From NCBI GenBank assembly GCA_035063885.1, contig JAPSFM010000075.1, positions 1 through 25,424 of the forward strand: DNA of 25,424 nt, in the 5' to 3' direction. This DNA comes from CAADGY01 sp900696665. GTDB lineage: Bacteria; Acidobacteriota; Terriglobia; Bryobacterales; Bryobacteraceae. How positions within the stretch are numbered: the first letter of the stretch is position 1; every line of letters starts with the position of its first letter. The notes below the pieces were generated by a model. The model did no database searches. It had not been told where the DNA came from and saw only the letters and a list, made by a program, of their open reading frames with translations. A program made the translations under genes and the position numbers. Shown piece after piece: positions 1 through 7,975 of the stretch.

Positions 1-354
1 CTTGATACCGTGGTCACGTATCAGCCGCTGGACGAAAAGTCCTTGTCGGAGATCCTCGACCTCCAACTGGCGGGATTGCAGCAACACATCCATTCGCGGC
101 GCGGCTGCGAAACATTCTATTTGCACGTCGCGGCTTCCGGGCGGAAATTTCTGCTGAATGCAGGCACCAGCCCGGAGTACGGCGCGCGGGAATTGAAACG
201 CGCCATCCAACGCCATCTGATCACGCCCCTGGCCGAACTCATCGAACTGGGAATCGAGCCTGGCGCGACGGTTATCGCGGATGCCCCCAAAAACAGCACG
301 CGGCTCCACTTCCGGGTGCCGGCAATTCGGCTGACTGCGTTGGATGCGGCGTGA
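1..354 (+). CDS. Clp-type AAA+ ATPase (ClpB/ClpC-like), C-terminal fragment; 5' part lies outside the window
   Basis: The reading frame is open from base 1 and ends at TGA 352-354. Its codons before the GTG at 10 (L-D-T) continue the family's R-L-D-x-V-V motif, so the gene begins upstream of the window and GTG 10 is not its start. What remains is the D2-small domain at the end of Hsp100/Clp ATPases: a region matching 'PL....L..I.DLQL..L', followed by 'SPEYGARELKRAIQR' with the sensor-2 type GAR motif, then 'PLAELI' and a closing strand like 'G..V..D'. Such proteins form hexamers that unfold or disaggregate proteins in the cytoplasm. Whether it is ClpB (disaggregase) or ClpC/ClpA (protease partner) cannot be decided from this domain alone. 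The family assignment is firm; the subfamily is inference. Confidence 0.85.
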   Translation, partial: LDTVVTYQPLDEKSLSEILDLQLAGLQQHIHSRRGCETFYLHVAASGRKFLLNAGTSPEYGARELKRAIQRHLITPLAELIELGIEPGATVIADAPKNSTRLHFRVPAIRLTALDAA

Positions 355-355
355 T

Positions 356-380
356 TGCGCGTCAGCGCACATCAGCGCAC
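356..380. repeat. Short direct and inverted repeats upstream of the permease gene
   Basis: Two copies of TCAGCGCAC lie exactly 10 bases apart (362-370 and 372-380). The first overlaps an inverted repeat TGCGC-gtca-GCGCA at 356-369. Spacing by one helical turn, 30-45 bases ahead of the permease start, resembles an operator. No known regulator is recognised, and chance is possible in GC-rich DNA. Confidence 0.3.
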
Positions 381-403
381 GAACGAAGGCCGCCGGAGCG
401 TTC

Positions 404-412
404 TGCTACCAT
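404..412 (+). promoter_or_regulatory. Extended -10-like element (TGCTACCAT) before the permease gene
   Basis: TG-C-TACCAT fits an extended -10 with no good -35 box. A start site about 7 bases downstream would fall near 419, between the possible TTG (418) and ATG (424) starts. The transcript would have almost no leader, and no Shine-Dalgarno sequence is present. Similar elements precede several other genes here. Confidence 0.35.
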
Positions 413-423
413 AGCGCTTGGCA

Positions 424-1779
424 ATGGAGGCTTCGGAGGAGCGGCAGTCCGGATTACGCCGTGAAATCGGGCTGCGCGACCTCGTCCTGTTCAACATTGC
501 GGCGGTAATCGGAATCCGGTGGCTTGCCGCCGCGGCGCATGCGGGTCCGGGCTCTATCTCCTTGTGGCTGCTCGCGGCGCTGCTGTTTTTCGTCCCCTCC
601 GCACTGGCCATTTCCATGTTGTCCAGGTACTTTCCGGAAGAAGGCGGCCTCTACATCTGGACGAAGCGCAGTTTCGGCGACTGGCACGGTTTCGTTGCGG
701 GCTGGTGCTTCTGGCTGTCTAATCTTTTCTATTTCCCGAACCTGGCGTTGGCTGGCGTCGCAATGGGTGTGTATGCTCTGGGATCCCAACACACGCATCT
801 GGCAAGCAATCGCGGTTTTGTTCTGAGCGCGAGCCTGGTGCTACTATGGGCGGCGCTGCTCAGCCACCTGTTCGGACTAAGAATCGGCAAATGGACCCAG
901 AACATCGGCGGCCTTTCCACATATGCCGCAGGCGGGCTGATTATCGCCGCCGGCGCGGTGATCTGGGCCACGCATGGCGCCGCCACACCGATCGAAGTGG
1001 TCCCCGAATGGAACTGGGACAAGGTCAATTTCTGGTCCCAAATCGCCTTCGCATTCGGTGGTTTGGAACTGGGCGCCGTGATGGGCGGAGAGATCCGTAA
1101 TCCGAAGCGGAACGTTCCGCGGGCGGCGTGGATCAGCGGCTCCGCAATCTGCGTGTTCTACATTGCGGGCACGCTTGCCATTCTGGCTCTGCTTGTTCCT
1201 GAAAAGGTCAGCGTGCTCTCGGGGCTTGCGCAAGCCGGACAGGCCGCATCGGAACGGGCGGGCCTCACTTGGTTTTCGCCCCTTCTCGCTGGTCTCATCA
1301 CTTTGGGGGTGGTGGGACAACTCGGGGCGTGGGTGGGCGGCAGCGCGCGGGTCCCTTTCGCTATCGGACTGGATCGTTATCTGCCGCCCGCACTCGGAAA
1401 ACTGCATCCGCGCTGGGGTACGCCTTACGTCTCCCTTCTGGCGCAAGGGGGCACTTGCACGGGGTTTATTCTTCTGTTGCAATCCGGCGAAGAGTTGGAG
1501 CTCGCCTATCAACTGCTGGTCGATATGACCATCATCACTTATTTCATTCCATTCGTCTATGTTTTTCTGAGTGCGTGGCGGCAAGGACAGCGCCTGGGGC
1601 CCGCCTGCGGTCTCAGCGTTACCATCGCTGCGATACTGCTTTCGCTCGTGCCTCCGGCCGATGTGGCGAGCGTATGGTGGTTCGAGGTGAAGCTGGCAGG
1701 CGGCTGTCTGCTCTTGCTGCTGGTGGGCAGGCTGGCGTTTCTCAAGGGAATCCGGTACCAGCGCAGTCAGGCATTATGA
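424..1779 (+). CDS. APC-family amino acid permease
   Basis: This is a hydrophobic protein of about 451 residues with roughly 12 membrane segments, the usual size and topology of APC-superfamily amino acid/polyamine transporters in the inner membrane. Family features near the N-terminus are a first helix 'FNIAAVIGI', then 'AGPGSI', and 'FPEEGGLYIW.KRSFG' after helix 2, which resembles the glutamate/GABA-antiporter type of the family. A further conserved stretch is 'GGLELGAVMGGEIRNPKRNVPRA' in broken form around residues 218-240. ATG 424 is chosen over TTG 418 because it is the commoner codon; neither has a Shine-Dalgarno sequence. Its stop codon overlaps the start of folC in an ATGA junction, so the two are probably cotranscribed. 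The substrate cannot be read from sequence; amino acid is the family expectation. Confidence 0.85.
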   Translation: MEASEERQSGLRREIGLRDLVLFNIAAVIGIRWLAAAAHAGPGSISLWLLAALLFFVPSALAISMLSRYFPEEGGLYIWTKRSFGDWHGFVAGWCFWLSNLFYFPNLALAGVAMGVYALGSQHTHLASNRGFVLSASLVLLWAALLSHLFGLRIGKWTQNIGGLSTYAAGGLIIAAGAVIWATHGAATPIEVVPEWNWDKVNFWSQIAFAFGGLELGAVMGGEIRNPKRNVPRAAWISGSAICVFYIAGTLAILALLVPEKVSVLSGLAQAGQAASERAGLTWFSPLLAGLITLGVVGQLGAWVGGSARVPFAIGLDRYLPPALGKLHPRWGTPYVSLLAQGGTCTGFILLLQSGEELELAYQLLVDMTIITYFIPFVYVFLSAWRQGQRLGPACGLSVTIAAILLSLVPPADVASVWWFEVKLAGGCLLLLLVGRLAFLKGIRYQRSQAL

Positions 1780-3038
1780 GCAGCTATCCGGAATCGGTGC
1801 GATATCTCTACGCCCTTGGCAACGAGGTAGCTACCGCCAAACTGGGTCTGGAGCGTATTCGCACGCTGCTCGATGCGCTCGGCAACCCGCAGTCTTCTTT
1901 CGAGTGCGTGCATGCCGCCGGTACGAATGGCAAGGGGTCGGTCTGCGCGATGATCGCTTCCAGTCTCCGCGCCGCCGGACGCAGGACAGGGCTCTATACC
2001 TCGCCGCACCTGGTGGAGCCCACCGAACGCATTCAGTTGAACGGAGCAGCGGTTTCACGTGACGCTTTTACTCGCGCATTCGACACGGTTCATCAGACGG
2101 CGGAACGGCTGCTCGCCGCAAATCGCATTGACCTGCATCCCACCTACTTTGAGACCGTCACGGCCATGGCTTTCATGATTTTCCGGGAAGCGCGCGTGGA
2201 AACGGCAGTAATAGAAACCGGGCTCGGCGGAAGGCTGGATGCGACCAACATCGTTTCGCCCAGGCTGGTCGTCATTACCCCTGTCGACTACGATCACGAA
2301 GCGTGGCTCGGAAGGACCCTGGAGGCCATTGCGGGCGAAAAAGCCGGTATCATCAAACCCGGGGCTATCACGGTATTCGCACCGCAGCACAACACGGTAT
2401 ACGATGTGCTCAACAAACGCGCAGCAGAAGCGGGCGTCCCGCCGGTGTGCGTGGAAAGCTGGCGCGTGGAGGAACTTGCCATCGGTCCGGAGGGGAGTTC
2501 GTTTACGGCCGTAGGTGACGTCACACTCCGAATCGAATGCCCGCTGGCGGGCGAGCACCAGGTGACGAACGCGCTGACTGCCGCCGTGGCGCTGGATGCG
2601 CTCGGCATCCCGCCGGAGAAGATCCGGGACGGAATTCGCGAGGTGCATTGGCCCGGACGGCTGGAGCGGGTTGGCGAAAACCCAGCCATCATATTAGATG
2701 GGGCCCACAATCCTTCCGGAGCAAGGGCACTGGCGGCCTACATAGAGCGTTTCTACGACACCCGCCGCGTCACACTGGTCTTTGGAGCCATGCGTGACAA
2801 AGCCTTGGAAGAAATGGCGTCGATTCTGTTTCCGCTGGCAGCGCAGGTGATCGTCACCGCGCCCGGACAAGCGCGCGCCGTTCATCCCGAAGCTGCTTTG
2901 GGCCTTGTGGATCATCCGTCGTTGAGGATCGCTCCCCGACTGGCCGATGCATTGCGGATGTTGGCGGACGCCGATGTTGTTTTCATCACGGGTTCACTGT
3001 TCCTGGTCGGCGAAGCTCGGGCGCTGCTCGTAAAATAG
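1776..3038 (+). CDS. folC: Bifunctional folylpolyglutamate synthase / dihydrofolate synthase
   Basis: FolC adds glutamate to dihydropteroate to give dihydrofolate and then extends the polyglutamate tail of folates, using ATP in the cytoplasm. The 420-residue length is typical. Visible motifs are the P-loop 'GTNGKGSV' (residues 49-56), 'YTSPHLVEPTERI' soon after, the 'ETGLGGRLDATN' segment, 'DYDHEAWLG.TLE.IAGEKAGIIKPG' and the C-terminal-domain motif 'ILDGAHNP'. The open frame extends far upstream into the permease gene, but homology begins only at ATG 1776, which overlaps the permease stop (ATGA). plsC follows after 9 bases. No other folate genes are adjacent, so the grouping is not pathway-based here. 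Confidence 0.96.
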   Translation: MSSYPESVRYLYALGNEVATAKLGLERIRTLLDALGNPQSSFECVHAAGTNGKGSVCAMIASSLRAAGRRTGLYTSPHLVEPTERIQLNGAAVSRDAFTRAFDTVHQTAERLLAANRIDLHPTYFETVTAMAFMIFREARVETAVIETGLGGRLDATNIVSPRLVVITPVDYDHEAWLGRTLEAIAGEKAGIIKPGAITVFAPQHNTVYDVLNKRAAEAGVPPVCVESWRVEELAIGPEGSSFTAVGDVTLRIECPLAGEHQVTNALTAAVALDALGIPPEKIRDGIREVHWPGRLERVGENPAIILDGAHNPSGARALAAYIERFYDTRRVTLVFGAMRDKALEEMASILFPLAAQVIVTAPGQARAVHPEAALGLVDHPSLRIAPRLADALRMLADADVVFITGSLFLVGEARALLVK

Positions 3039-3047
3039 GTGGTGTCC

Positions 3048-3782
3048 ATGTCCTTAGGATTGTTGCGCGCGCTGCTCATCACGGATCCCCTGGTGATTAT
3101 CGCAACCGCCGTGATGGGCACCGTATCCTTACTCGCATCCGTCCTGGACCCGAGTGGGGATCTGTCCCATAGCGTCGCGAGGGCCTGGAGCCGCCTGTTG
3201 CTGCGGATCATGCGAGTCCGGCTTCGCGTGGAGGGCTTGGACAAGATTACCGGGCCGAGCTACGTTTTCGCGTCTAACCATTTGAGTTACATGGATACGC
3301 CGGTGGTGATCTCCGCCATCCCGCTGGGATTCCGGTTCCTTGCAAAGAAGGGGCTATTCAAGGTTCCTTTCATCGGAGGGCACTTGAAGCGCGCAGGGCA
3401 CATACCGGTTCCCCGCGATGATCCGCGCGCTTCGGTGAAAAGTATGGCAATGGCCGCGGACATCATCCGAAGCCGTGGCGTTTCGATTCTGGTGTTTCCC
3501 GAAGGCGGCCGCTCGTCGGATGGCCTCCTGCGGGAATTCCGGGATGGCGCGGCTTACATCGCCATCAAGGCGGGAGTGCCCATTGTTCCGCTCGCGCTGG
3601 AAGGAACAAGGGAAGTGTTACCCATGGGCTCCATCAACGTGCGGGGAGGCGACGTTGTTCTGCGTGTCGGCGATCCGATTCCCACGGCGGACCTGAGAAT
3701 CAGCGACCGTTCTCAGCTCACCAAAAAGGTGTACGAGCGCGTAGCGGACCTCCTGAACGAACCGTCTGCGATAATCAGTTAA
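3048..3782 (+). CDS. plsC: 1-acyl-sn-glycerol-3-phosphate acyltransferase (PlsC/LPLAT family)
   Basis: This family acylates lysophosphatidic acid to phosphatidic acid at the inner membrane. The catalytic block H-x4-D is visible in 'NHLSYMD', and the glycerol-phosphate-binding block in 'VFPEGGRSSDG', followed by 'GVPIVPLALEGT'. A hydrophobic N-terminal segment (about residues 5-30) can anchor the protein. The frame allows GTG at 3039, but ATG 3048 has a good AGGTGG ribosome site at 3037-3042 with 5-base spacing, so I choose it (244 residues). Together with plsY and gpsA further right, the window encodes glycerol-3-phosphate formation and both acylations. Members of the family sometimes acylate other lysolipids, so the substrate is family-based inference. 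Confidence 0.92.
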   Translation: MSLGLLRALLITDPLVIIATAVMGTVSLLASVLDPSGDLSHSVARAWSRLLLRIMRVRLRVEGLDKITGPSYVFASNHLSYMDTPVVISAIPLGFRFLAKKGLFKVPFIGGHLKRAGHIPVPRDDPRASVKSMAMAADIIRSRGVSILVFPEGGRSSDGLLREFRDGAAYIAIKAGVPIVPLALEGTREVLPMGSINVRGGDVVLRVGDPIPTADLRISDRSQLTKKVYERVADLLNEPSAIIS

Positions 3783-3789
3783 ACCATCT

Positions 3790-4869
3790 ATGCGGATCGT
3801 TTCGCTTCTGCTGGCATTTGCTCTGCCTGGGATCCTGGGGGCGCAATCCCTGTCGATCGAGGAATACAGCCCGAAATCAGGGCTGGTGGTTCCACAACAC
3901 CAGGTGCCGAAGGCCAGGTTCCCTTTCATTGACGTGCACAACCATCAGAGAAGCCTGTCGCCGGAGCATCTTCGTCAATTGCTGGCCGGCATGGATTCCA
4001 TCAACATGCGAATCATGGTGAACCTGAGCGGTGGCTATGGCAGCCGGCTGTCCCAAACCGTTCAGGCGATGAAGAGCGCGTCGAAGGACCGCTTTGCCGT
4101 CTTCGCGAACATCGACTTTACAGGCATCGACGAACCGGATTACGGCAAGCGTGCCGCGGCGCAATTGGAAATGGACGTCCGCAATGGCGCGCGAGGGCTG
4201 AAGATTTTCAAGAATCTCGGCCTGGACCTTAAAGACGGCAAGGGTGAGCGCATCCGCACCGACGATCCGCGTTTCGATCCGATCTTCGAGATGTGCGGGA
4301 AGTTGAACATCCCGGTCCTGATCCACACCGGAGAACCCAAGGGACTCTTCGAGCCGATGGACAAGTACAACGAGCGATGGCTCGAACTAAAAAAGTATCC
4401 GAGGCGTGGCCGTCCTCCAGACCGTTATCCGACCTGGGAAGCAATCATGGCCGAACAGCACGCCCTGTTCGCGCGGCACCCGAAGACGAAATTCATCAAC
4501 GCTCACCTGGGCTGGATGGGAGGCGACCTCGCGGCACTCGGCAAGTTGCTGGACCGTCTCCCTAACGTCTATACGGAAATCGCGGCGGTGGTGGAGGAAT
4601 TGGGGAGGCAGCCGCGCTTCGCCCGCCAGTGGTTTGTGCAATATCAGGATCGCGTAATGTTCGGCAAGGATACCTGGAGGCTCGAGGAATACCCGACCTA
4701 TTTTCGAATTTTGGAGACCGCTGACGAATACTTTGATCATGATCGTCCTCATCACGGGCTCTGGAAAGTCTACGGACTGGATCTTCCCGAAGTGGTGTTG
4801 AAGAAGCTGTACTATAAAAACGCACTGAAGGTCATCCCGGGATTAAATGCCGCTGCGTTTCCGGATTAG
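3790..4869 (+). CDS. Secreted amidohydrolase-family (amidohydrolase 2) metal-dependent hydrolase
   Basis: This is a 359-residue protein starting with a Sec-type signal (positively charged start, hydrophobic run to about residue 16, 'LGAQS' cleavage area), so it is probably periplasmic. The TIM-barrel metallohydrolase pattern is visible: 'FIDVHNH' (H50, H52), 'LIHTGEP' (H179), 'INAHLGW' (H239) and 'VMFGKDTW' (D294). These are the His/His, His, His and Asp metal ligands of the amidohydrolase-2 group. The usual 'FGTD' motif reads FGKD here. Relatives act as decarboxylases or lactone/amide hydrolases, so the substrate is unknown. The start lies 7 bases after the plsC stop, with no clear ribosome site, so it is probably the last gene of the permease-folC-plsC run. 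Confidence 0.82.
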   Translation: MRIVSLLLAFALPGILGAQSLSIEEYSPKSGLVVPQHQVPKARFPFIDVHNHQRSLSPEHLRQLLAGMDSINMRIMVNLSGGYGSRLSQTVQAMKSASKDRFAVFANIDFTGIDEPDYGKRAAAQLEMDVRNGARGLKIFKNLGLDLKDGKGERIRTDDPRFDPIFEMCGKLNIPVLIHTGEPKGLFEPMDKYNERWLELKKYPRRGRPPDRYPTWEAIMAEQHALFARHPKTKFINAHLGWMGGDLAALGKLLDRLPNVYTEIAAVVEELGRQPRFARQWFVQYQDRVMFGKDTWRLEEYPTYFRILETADEYFDHDRPHHGLWKVYGLDLPEVVLKKLYYKNALKVIPGLNAAAFPD

Positions 4870-4875
4870 GCTTCC

Positions 4876-4903
4876 TTGCCGCGGGCCGCTAAACCGCTAA
4901 AAT
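4876..4903 (+). promoter_or_regulatory. Promoter-like -35/-10 pair before the 4911 gene, predicting a leaderless transcript
   Basis: TTGCCG (4876-4881) and TAAAAT (4898-4903) are separated by 16 bases. A start site 7 bases after the -10 would be about 4910-4911, exactly at the ATG of the next gene, which lacks a Shine-Dalgarno sequence. The -10 sits in the GCTAnnnT context seen before other genes. Confidence 0.5.
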
Positions 4904-4910
4904 AGTTACA

Positions 4911-5414
4911 ATGCAGGTTTTACAGGCGGGAGAACATAAGTATCTGCTGCTCGAACTGGATCAGGAGATCATTTTCAGCATCCTGAAACAGGCGGGCTTC
5001 GAGTTCAAGCTTCACGAGACTCCGAAAACTATTGTGCTGGAGTTGACGGCGGCGGAGCGCAAGGCTCCGCTACTGCTGTTCGACGCCTCGGACCCCGGCA
5101 ATCTCGGATGGTTCTCCCGGTGCCAGTTTTACGTTGATGGCTCCACCGGCCGCGTCCTGCAGACACCGCTTGCGCTGGCGAATATGAGAGACCGCTCCGA
5201 CCGTGTGCTGCCGCGCTCGATCCGGGTTCAGATCGCCAAGGAATTACCGGCGGGTTTTCGGCTACCCGGCAAACAGCCGGTAACCGAACAGATGATCTAT
5301 GCCGTGCTGTACAATTTCGCCAACGCCCTGATGCAGGTCGGCGTCGGTGTGTGCGGCGGATCCGTGGTGAAGCCGCTCGCGGGGCGAACGGAAAGCATCG
5401 GCGTGCGGAACTGA
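4911..5414 (+). CDS. Unrecognised soluble protein of 167 residues
   Basis: I do not recognise this protein. It has no signal peptide or membrane segment. The N-terminal half alternates short hydrophobic strands with charged residues ('KYLLLELDQEI', 'TIVLELTAAE', 'PLLLFDASD'), suggesting an alpha/beta fold. The middle has 'GNLGWFSRCQFYVDGSTGRVLQT', given here only as the pattern around residues 64-86, with aromatic and glycine residues that look conserved. Codon use matches its neighbours. The ATG lies directly downstream of a good promoter-like pair and has no ribosome site. The stop is only 2 bases from the stop of the convergent phosphomutase gene, so there is no room for a separate terminator. 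The gene is real by length and codon pattern; its function is unknown. Confidence 0.7.
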   Translation: MQVLQAGEHKYLLLELDQEIIFSILKQAGFEFKLHETPKTIVLELTAAERKAPLLLFDASDPGNLGWFSRCQFYVDGSTGRVLQTPLALANMRDRSDRVLPRSIRVQIAKELPAGFRLPGKQPVTEQMIYAVLYNFANALMQVGVGVCGGSVVKPLAGRTESIGVRN

Positions 5415-5416
5415 TC

Positions 5417-6775
5417 TCAAACCACCGCTTGCTTCGCGGCTTCTAGAACGTCTTCCACCTCTTTCCGGTATTGAGCCAGTTTCTCCTGGTTGGTAGCTTC
5501 GAAGCGGAGCACGAGCACGGGCTGGGTGTTGGAAGCGCGCACCAGGCCCCACCCTTCGGGAAAAAGCACTCGCACGCCATCTACGTCTACGGTCTCGTGC
5601 GATTTTCGCAACACTTCCGCGACACGCCGCACCAGCTCGAACTTCACTTCATCGGGGCAATCGACGCGAATCTCAGGTGTGGTCACGAGCTTCGGCAACG
5701 TGCAGACCTGCGCCGATAGCGGCTTGCCGGAGCGCGCTACGATCTCCATGAGGCGGCAGGCCGCGTAGAGCGCATCGTCATAGCCGAAGTAGCGGTCCTG
5801 GAAAAAAATGTGCCCGCTCATTTCTCCGGCCAGTTCGGCGCGCTCCTCCTTCATTTTGGCCTTGATCAGCGAATGTCCGGTACGGTACATAATCGCGTTG
5901 CCGCCCAGCTTTCGCACCTCGTCGTAAAACACCTGTGAGCATTTCACTTCGCCAATGAATGTCGCACCGGGCTTTCGTGTGAGAATCTCGCGCGCAAAAA
6001 TCAGCAGCAGCATATCGCCCCAGATAATTTCGCCGTTCTCATCCACGGCGCCGATGCGGTCGCCATCGCCATCGAATGCGATTCCCAGTTCCGCATTGTG
6101 CTCCTTCACCGCGCGTTTCAGCGCCACCAGGTTTTCAGGAAGCGTGGGATCCGGGTGGTGGTTGGGGAAGCTGCCATCCATATCGAAGAACAGCTCCACG
6201 GGATCGCAATTCAGCCGCTCGAGCAACCGGTGCATCGTTGGCCCGGCCGCGCCGTTCCCTGCATCCAGAACAACGCGAATGCGCCTGTCGAAGGAAACCA
6301 GGGACGCCAATTCGTCCACGTAGGGCCCCATCGCATCTGCCACATTCTCCATGCCGGAGCCGGTCTCGAATGCGCCGGTTTCAATGATCCGGTAGATTTC
6401 CTGGATGTCGTCGCCGAAGATGGTGGATCCGCCGCTGACCACCTTGAAGCCGTTGTACTCCGGTGGATTGTGGCTGCCCGTGATCATCACCGCGCCGTCG
6501 GGCTGCCATTTGTATGCCGAGTAGTAGAGTACCGGAGTCGGAACGACTCCGATGTCGGTAACATTGCACCCCGACTGCAGCAAGCCGCGCAGCAGCGCAT
6601 CGCGAAGCCGGGGCGAGCTGAGCCGCGTGTCCCGGCCCAAATTCACCCTTGTCCCGCCACGTCTGCGAAAGTATGTGCCAATGCCCTTGCCGAGTTGCTC
6701 CACAGCCCTGCCGTTCAGATCGGTTTCGGCAATGCCTCGAATGTCATATTCGCGGAAAATGGTGGATTTCAGCAT
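5417..6775 (-). CDS. manB: Phosphomannomutase/phosphoglucomutase (alpha-D-phosphohexomutase)
   Basis: This enzyme interconverts hexose 6- and 1-phosphates (mannose and/or glucose) to supply nucleotide sugars for cell-surface glycans. The 452-residue length and all four active-site blocks are visible: 'TGSHNPPEYNG' with the phosphorylated Ser101, the metal-binding 'DGDGDR' (D235, D237, D239), the sugar-binding 'GEMSGH' (317-322) and the C-terminal phosphate-binding 'RASNTQP'. It resembles AlgC/ManB-type enzymes of dual specificity; the exact sugar is inference. It follows the DNA glycosylase gene by 27 bases on the same strand. A TGCTACCTT element 7 bases before the ATG suggests an additional promoter of its own. 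Confidence 0.93.
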   Translation of the reverse strand: MLKSTIFREYDIRGIAETDLNGRAVEQLGKGIGTYFRRRGGTRVNLGRDTRLSSPRLRDALLRGLLQSGCNVTDIGVVPTPVLYYSAYKWQPDGAVMITGSHNPPEYNGFKVVSGGSTIFGDDIQEIYRIIETGAFETGSGMENVADAMGPYVDELASLVSFDRRIRVVLDAGNGAAGPTMHRLLERLNCDPVELFFDMDGSFPNHHPDPTLPENLVALKRAVKEHNAELGIAFDGDGDRIGAVDENGEIIWGDMLLLIFAREILTRKPGATFIGEVKCSQVFYDEVRKLGGNAIMYRTGHSLIKAKMKEERAELAGEMSGHIFFQDRYFGYDDALYAACRLMEIVARSGKPLSAQVCTLPKLVTTPEIRVDCPDEVKFELVRRVAEVLRKSHETVDVDGVRVLFPEGWGLVRASNTQPVLVLRFEATNQEKLAQYRKEVEDVLEAAKQAVV

Positions 6776-6782
6776 AACTTGT

Positions 6783-6791
6783 AAGGTAGCA
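6783..6791 (-). promoter_or_regulatory. Extended -10-like element (TGCTACCTT) before the phosphomutase gene
   Basis: On the minus strand TG-C-TACCTT ends 7 bases before ATG 6775, so transcription would begin at or next to the start codon. There is no Shine-Dalgarno sequence. The element closely matches the one before thpR (GCTACGTTA and GCTACCTTA). Confidence 0.4.
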
Positions 6792-6802
6792 GGACCGTGC
6801 CC

Positions 6803-7411
6803 TCACCTGCTCACGCAGCGGTTCCCCGCGATGTAAAACCGCAGCGGCCAATCGGCACATTTGCGGATGCCTATGCGGGGAGTAGTAACAATCTCGGGCT
6901 GCTTTGTCTTGGGAAAGCTGCGCACCGTAAGCGGGCCGTGCGTGACATCCTTCCCGTTGTCACGCCGTGTGATATTCATAGCGATCGTCAGCTTTCCGGG
7001 ACCCGAAGCCAGATCCTCGAGCTTCTTCGCACGGGGACGGCGCTCACGCATGATCGCAATTCCCGCGACCGGTTCCAGCGCGCGAATCAACACGCAACCA
7101 GGGACTCCCTCCGGCTCAGCCACCAGGTTCAGGCATTCATACATACCGTAAATGAAGTAAACGTATGCGTGTCCGGGTGGACCGAAGATAACTCGAGTGC
7201 GGTCTGTGATGCCCCGGGAAGAGTGCGAGGCCAGATCGTTTCCGCCCAGATACGCCTCTGTTTCGACGATCACTCCGGCCGTCGCACCATGTACTAGCAC
7301 TTTTCCAAGCAGCGATTTCGCGACGTCGATCGTACTGCGGCAATAGAAAGAACGGTCCAATACGGCGGAGTGCTTCAGCAGGACGCCAAAGGCGGCTTCA
7401 TCGTGCCACAA
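6803..7411 (-). CDS. 3-methyladenine DNA glycosylase (AAG/MPG family)
   Basis: It excises alkylated purines such as 3-methyladenine, starting base-excision repair in the cytoplasm. The sequence matches the AAG fold seen in human AAG and Bacillus Aag: 'SLLGKVLV', the catalytic 'VETEAYLG' (the Glu before Ala-Tyr, residue 52, activates water), 'HAYVYFIYGMY', 'VLIRALEP' and 'SGPGKLT' near the C-terminus. The start is uncertain. An in-frame stop lies 6 bases before TTG 7411, so the protein starts there (202 residues) or at TTG 7360, just before the 'LDRSFY' segment where family homology begins. With the first start, only 18 bases separate it from divergent thpR. The phosphomutase gene follows 27 bases downstream. 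Confidence 0.92.
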   Translation of the reverse strand: MWHDEAAFGVLLKHSAVLDRSFYCRSTIDVAKSLLGKVLVHGATAGVIVETEAYLGGNDLASHSSRGITDRTRVIFGPPGHAYVYFIYGMYECLNLVAEPEGVPGCVLIRALEPVAGIAIMRERRPRAKKLEDLASGPGKLTIAMNITRRDNGKDVTHGPLTVRSFPKTKQPEIVTTPRIGIRKCADWPLRFYIAGNRCVSR

Positions 7412-7412
7412 T

Positions 7413-7421
7413 GGCTACGTT
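7413..7421 (+). promoter_or_regulatory. -10-like element (GGCTACGTT) before thpR
   Basis: TACGTT at 7416-7421 ends 8 bases before the thpR ATG (7430), predicting a nearly leaderless mRNA. It lies in the 18-base gap between divergent starts, so any -35 contacts would fall inside the glycosylase coding region. No -35 consensus is evident. Confidence 0.3.
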
Positions 7422-7429
7422 AGCAAAAC

Positions 7430-7975
7430 ATGCGCCTGTTTGCCGCTGTCGATATTCCCCAGGAGGTCGTCGACCGGCTGGATCGTCTCATTTCCAAGTG
7501 GCGGCCGCTGGCTGATTTGCGGTGGAGCCGGGCCGGTAATCTCCATATCACGACCAAGTTCATTGGAGAATGGCCGCAGGAGCGGCTGGAAGAAATGATC
7601 GCCTGTCTTCGCCGAATTCCAATGCGCGACCCCATACCCGTAGCGGTGCGCGGGCTGGGGTGGTTTCCTCATGAAAGGTCGCCGCGCGTATTCTGGGCCG
7701 GTGTGGAAGCACCCCCATCGCTCCACGAACTCGCAGCCGCGACGGTGCTCGCCTGTGAGAATTTAGGAATCGCCGCGGAGAAACGGCCGTTTTTGCCACA
7801 CCTGACGCTGGCGCGCATCGATCCGGGATCGAGGCTGGAGAAACTGCGAGAGGCAATCGCCGCCCTCGACACCCGAGATTTCGGAAATTTCCGCGCAGAC
7901 CGGTTCTTTCTCTACGAGAGCAAGTTGAGGCCTGGCGGCTCCGTTTACACGAAGCTTGCCGAATTCGCGGCATGA
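7430..7975 (+). CDS. thpR: RNA 2',3'-cyclic phosphodiesterase (LigT/ThpR, 2H family)
   Basis: This is a 2H-phosphoesterase that opens RNA 2',3'-cyclic phosphates; the E. coli relative also ligates 2'-5' tRNA halves in vitro. The start 'MRLFAAVDIP' and the two catalytic H-x-T-x motifs are visible: 'HITT' at residues 39-42 and 'HLTL' at 124-127. The length of 181 residues is typical. The gene ends in an ATGA overlap with plsY, placing an RNA-processing enzyme at the head of a phospholipid operon, an arrangement of unclear logic. ATG 7430 has no Shine-Dalgarno sequence and follows a -10-like element. Confidence 0.93.
   Translation: MRLFAAVDIPQEVVDRLDRLISKWRPLADLRWSRAGNLHITTKFIGEWPQERLEEMIACLRRIPMRDPIPVAVRGLGWFPHERSPRVFWAGVEAPPSLHELAAATVLACENLGIAAEKRPFLPHLTLARIDPGSRLEKLREAIAALDTRDFGNFRADRFFLYESKLRPGGSVYTKLAEFAA

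Noticed and set aside
10..354. Stand-alone 114-residue protein starting at GTG 10
   Set aside because: The sequence is the end of a Clp ATPase, and the codons before GTG 10 continue its conserved motif to the window edge.
1269..1775. In-frame upstream extension of folC
   Set aside because: It runs inside the permease gene in another frame. FolC homology begins at ATG 1776.
6098..6784. Long plus-strand open frame (228 codons) opposite the phosphomutase gene
   Set aside because: It is an antisense shadow of a clearly recognised gene in GC-rich DNA and has no recognisable domain.
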